Below, one piece after another: positions 60,700 to 64,000 of a DNA stretch of 64,000 bases. The first letter of the stretch is position 1; each line of letters begins with the position of its first letter. Source of the stretch: Henricia sp. BOLD:AAB3569. Lineage: Eukaryota; Echinodermata; Asteroidea; Spinulosida; Echinasteridae. Under the pieces are notes generated by a model, which saw nothing but the letters and a program-made list of their open reading frames with translations, was not told the origin of the DNA and searched no databases. The stretch is from NCBI GenBank assembly GCA_037783545.1, contig JBBELK010000053.1, forward strand, positions 124,001 through 188,000, written 5' to 3'. The translations under genes and the position numbers were made by a program.

Positions 60700-61240
60700 A
60701 GTAATTAATAAATACCCTTATGCATCCTCATTGGCTGAGAGCACACCACATCACATGACCGTTTTTAAATGAGAGATAATGACCAGTGATAATGACCGGC
60801 TTGCTCACGCTTGTGCCCGCGCCCTAGTCAGCGCGTATGGAACACGCACACAGAAACTGCACGCTCCCAAAAGCAAAATGTGCACTGTGACAAATCTACC
60901 AGGTCGTGTGTGTGCGCGTACACAACACACCTGCGTTACTCGACGCACAGCTAGAAGTTTAAACGAACAATGTGATGAAGGGGAAAAGTGAATGCAAAAC
61001 ATGGCAAAACGACAAGCTAATTTTGGTAAGTTTTACCGATATACACAAATCTATTTTTGAATGGGATTAAAAGTGGGTTTGGCCAGTCTTAAACAATCCG
61101 TTTAAAACCAGCTAGGGGCCTTAACGCTGATAATGACTCTTGTCTGGCGGCTCAGGCATTATCGGTGTCCAGGCGGGCCCTAGCCGGTTTTAAACGTATG
61201 TTTAAGACTGGCCAAACCCACTATTAATTCCTAATTATTT
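60700..61240 (-). repeat. Dispersed repeat R1 (TE2 copy), inverted relative to TE1
   Basis: The minus strand repeats the order of 30500-30985: first the palindrome (61061-61235, with GGGATTAAAAGTGGGTTTGG and its partner CCAAACCCACTATTAATTCC), then the body with GCAGTTTCTGTGTGCGTG, GTGCTCTCAGCCAATGAGG and GGTATTTAT. Identity by eye is moderate, so the copies are not recent duplicates. Confidence 0.75.
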
Positions 61241-61860
61241 ACATTCAGTTTATTCAAAGTATCCCAATTTAAAGGAGCGTGACCAGATCACATTTTGAGC
61301 ACTCCCAATTTCCCATGTGTTGAGATTTTGATACCATATCATGTGTCATATTTTTCTCATTACCATTCTGAAATTTCGCACACTCGATCCGTATATTTCC
61401 AGGGATGTCGGCGGACATCCAAATTGGAGATTGCAAATTAACCGTTTTCTTCGTGGATTGTATTTTTTGGAAGATATTTTATATGATTGTTATATTTTTT
61501 TTCTGGAAAAATGGTCACGCTCCTTTAATTTGTGGTTTTAATATTTTTTGTTTCTTGCTTTTTCATGAACAAATAAGTTTTCCTTGAAATGAGTGTATAA
61601 AATGCCATTTTTCAAAACGCATTTTAGGTGAAATAAAGTTCAATCTGTTTGCTGAATAAATGCATATAACTGTTTGCCTGCTAAATGTACTGATAATCTT
61701 TATTATTTTTGTCAGGTAGTCCCGTGTCCCAGACCTACCCAGTGTGAAGGTAAGCATGTGTTCTTGGCTCAACAAGACCAGCATTGTACCAGCATTGACA
61801 AGCAATGACAAGTGTCCTGTGCAGCCTAGTTGCACCATCATTAGCTGTGGAACACATGCT
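61241..61860. other. AT-rich stretch of TE2 without supported gene
   Basis: No family resemblance is seen in the short frames here. One 34-base stretch (61716-61749) sits between a good acceptor (TTATTTTTGTCAG) and a donor (GAAG|GTAAGC) and could be a small non-coding exon; support is weak. Confidence 0.35.
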
Positions 61861-61869
61861 TATTTTCTG

Positions 61870-62367
61870 ACCATTTTCCGGGTCAGAAAGGTTTTACCCA
61901 ACATTCCTGAATGACCTGGAATGGCAGGTCAAAAAGGCCTGACCCAACATTCCGGGTCATTCTGACCCGGGAATGGTCGTGTCAAATAGAACCAGGAATT
62001 CCGGGTCAAAGAGGTTTGACCCAACATTCCGGGTCGAAAAGCTTGACCCAACATTCCGGGTCATTTTGACCCGGAGGTGGTCGTGTCAAATCGAACCCGG
62101 AATTCCGGGTCAAACAGGTTTGACCCAACATTCCGGGTCAAAAAGCTTGACCCAACATTCCGGGTCATTTTGACCCGGAAGTGGTCGTGTCAAATCGAAC
62201 CCGGAATTCCGGGTCAAACAGGTTTGACCCAACATTCCGGGTCAAAATGGCCCGACCCAACATTCCGGGTCATTCTGACCCGGAAGTGGTCGTGTCCATT
62301 AGAACCCGGATTCCGGGTCAAATTTGACCCATTCCGGGTCAAATTTGACCCGGATGTTTTTAGAGTG
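61870..62367. repeat. TE2 right subterminal array of 104-bp repeats
   Basis: About four copies of a 104-bp unit (GTGGTCGTGTCAAATCGAAC, CCGGAATTCCGGGTCAAAC, GACCCAACATTCCGGGTC). The unit is itself built from GGGTCA/TGACCC words in both orientations. It ends in the terminal repeat ATGTTTTTAGAGTG. Same-word clusters mark the left end. Confidence 0.85.
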
Positions 62368-64000
62368 TAGATTCGACGATAACTCGGTCGGTTTAAACGT
62401 GAAATTGCTGAAATTTGCAGAACACGTTTGCGATATAGAGTTGTTTTAGCAGACAAAATTTGAAGTTTGTCTGGAAATTCGTTAAGTTGTGCCGGCAGGG
62501 TGTTTTTGCTAGCTTCGACGATAACTCGGTCGGTTTAAACGGGAAATTGCTGAAATGTGCAGAACACGTTTGGGATATAGAGTTGTTTTAGCAGACAAAA
62601 TTTGAAGTTTGTCTGGACATTCCTTCAGTTCCAAAATGGCGACCACTTCAGACGCAATGTTTCCCGAAAGCGGCGTCTGTTTGTGCGAAAACTGTTCCGG
62701 CAGTGAGTTTTTGCTAGATTCGACGATAACTCGGTCGGTTTAAACGGGAAATTGGTGAAATTTGCAGAACACGTTTGCGATATAGAGTTGTTTTAGCAGA
62801 CAAAATTTGAAGTTTGTCTGGAAATTCGTTAAGTTCCAAAATAGCGACCACTTCAGACGCAATGTTTCCCGAAAGCGGCGTCTGCTTGTGCAAAAACTGT
62901 GCCGGCAAGGAGTTTTTGCTAGATTCGACGATAACTCGGTTGGTTTAAACGGGAAATTGCTGAAATTCGCAGAACACGTTTGGGATATAGAGTTGTTTTA
63001 GCAGACAAAATTTGAAGTTTGTCTGGACATTCCTTCAGTTCCAAAATGGCGACCACTTCAGACGCAATGTTTCCCGAAAGCGGCGTCTGTTTGTGCGAAA
63101 ACTGTTCCGGCAGAGAGTTTTTGCTAGATTCGACGATAACTCGGTTGGTTTAAACGGGAAATTGCTGAAATTCGCAGAACACGTTTGGGATATAGAGTTG
63201 TTTTAGCAGACAAAATTTGAAGTTTGTCTGCATGGACATTCCTTCAGTTCCAAAATGGCGACCACTTCAGACGCAATGTTTCCCGAAAGCGGCGTCTGTT
63301 TGTGCGAAAACTGTTCCGGCAGAGAGTTTTTGCTAGATTCGACGATAACTCGGTCGGTTTAAACGGGAAATTGCTGAAATTTGCAGAACACGTTTGCGAT
63401 ATAGAGTTGTTTTAGCAGACAAAATTTGAAGTTTGTCTGGAAATTCGTTAAGTTCCAAAATAGCGACCACTTCAGACGCAATGTTTCCCGAAAGCGGCGT
63501 CTGCTTGTGCAAAAACTGTGCCGGCAAGGAGTTTTTGCTAGATTCGACGATAACTCGGTTGGTTTAAACAGGAAATTGCTGAAATTCGCGGAACACGTTT
63601 GGGATATAGAGTTGTTTTAGCAGACAAAATTTGAAGTTTGTCTGGACATTCCTTCAGTTCCAAAATAGCGACCACTTCAAACGCAATGTTTCCCGAAAGC
63701 GGCGTCTGCTTGTGCGAAAACTGTGCCCGCAAGGAGTTTTTGCTAGATTCGACGATAACTCGGTCGGTTTAAACGGGAAATTGCTGAAATTTGCAGAACA
63801 CGTTTGCGATATAGAGTTGTTTTAGCAGACAAAATTTGAAGTTTGTCTGGAAATTCCTTCAGTTCCAAAATGGCGACCACTTCAGACGCAATGTTTCCCG
63901 AAAGCGGCGTCTGTTTGTGCGAAAAATGTTCCGGCAGAGAGTTTTTGCTAGATTCGACGATAACTCGGTCGGTTTAAACGGGAAATTGCTGAAATTTGCA
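62368..64000 (+). repeat. Satellite array 3 (continues beyond the window)
   Basis: It resumes with the right TA duplication and the AAACGTG part of the monomer interrupted at 56134. A 142-bp short monomer (near 62485) and the usual order follow, including a CATG-bearing 209-bp monomer near 63230. One monomer reads AAATGTGCAG instead of AAATTTGCAG near 62554. The array is the direct continuation of array 2. Confidence 0.98.

Larger units (their letters stand above)
56135..62367 (+). mobile_element. TE2: 6.2-kb CACTA/EnSpm-like transposon carrying a secreted-protein gene
   Basis: The left end CACTCTAAAAACTCCCGGGT matches the reversed right end, CACTCTAAAAACATCCGGGT, with two mismatches. The duplication is TA. 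The expected next satellite monomers (AAACGTG variant, then the 142-bp form) follow at once on the right, so the insertion is clean. Both ends are packed with GGGTCA/TGACCC words. No transposase is visible. Its body differs from TE1 apart from the shared repeat R1, but the architecture is the same: terminal repeat, promoter and first exon near the left end, final exon toward the right, then subterminal repeats. The class assignment has the same uncertainty as for TE1. Confidence 0.8.

Noticed and set aside
25474..62367. Tc1/mariner assignment for TE1 and TE2 because of the TA duplication
   Set aside because: The ends begin CACT, the terminal repeats are short and the subterminal regions are repeat-rich, which fits CACTA/EnSpm better; not fully excluded.
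61973..62370. Open frames of 66-97 codons at the right end of TE2
   Set aside because: They are translations of the 104-bp subterminal repeats.
1..64000. rRNA or functional tRNA genes
   Set aside because: No rRNA-like sequence was seen; the only tRNA-like boxes belong to the two SINEs.

Overview
The window is a block of satellite DNA from a metazoan nuclear genome, interrupted by two gene-carrying transposons. The animal assignment rests on four things: genes with GT-AG introns, a 5'-truncated non-LTR retrotransposon with a (TAT)n tail, tRNA-derived SINEs, and vertebrate-style promoter motifs (NRF1, CRE, YY1). Abundant TACATGTA words and the repeat content suggest a marine invertebrate, but the species cannot be fixed from the sequence.

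Layout. Satellite array 1 covers 1-25473. A 6,594-bp transposon (TE1) covers 25474-32067. A 62-bp satellite stub (32068-32129) separates it from a CR1/L2-like retrotransposon fragment (32130-32475). Array 2 covers 32476-56134. A 6,233-bp transposon (TE2) covers 56135-62367. Array 3 runs from 62368 to the window end. All satellite DNA lies head to tail in one orientation. The monomer is 205 bp, with 142-bp, 139-bp, 204-bp and 209-bp variants. Variants are arranged in higher-order repeats of 1371, 1574, 2196 and 2401 bp that differ by whole monomers. Most monomers carry a motif matching 8 of the 9 essential positions of the mammalian CENP-B box, so a centromeric or pericentromeric role is plausible but untested.

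TE1 and TE2 have different internal sequences, but both begin CACT(G/C)TAAA, end in the inverted form, carry dense subterminal repeats and are flanked by a TA duplication. Both sit at exactly the same TA of the satellite monomer. A third monomer (13874-13877) has that TA doubled with no element, as an excision footprint would. They best fit non-autonomous CACTA/EnSpm-like elements. No transposase is visible.

Each transposon carries what reads as a whole spliced host-type gene in + orientation. TE1 has a CpG-type promoter, a short first exon and phase-compatible downstream exons ending at 30361, with one in-frame stop, so it looks like a decayed captured gene. TE2 has a promoter-like stretch and three phase-1 exons giving an uninterrupted 121-residue predicted secreted, cysteine-containing protein ending at 60388. 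I do not recognise either protein. The introns are loaded with palindromic elements, nested hAT-like elements, minisatellites and SINEs. One dispersed repeat occurs in both transposons in opposite orientation.

The many 64-residue reading frames in the satellite start at TTG on both strands and are not treated as genes.
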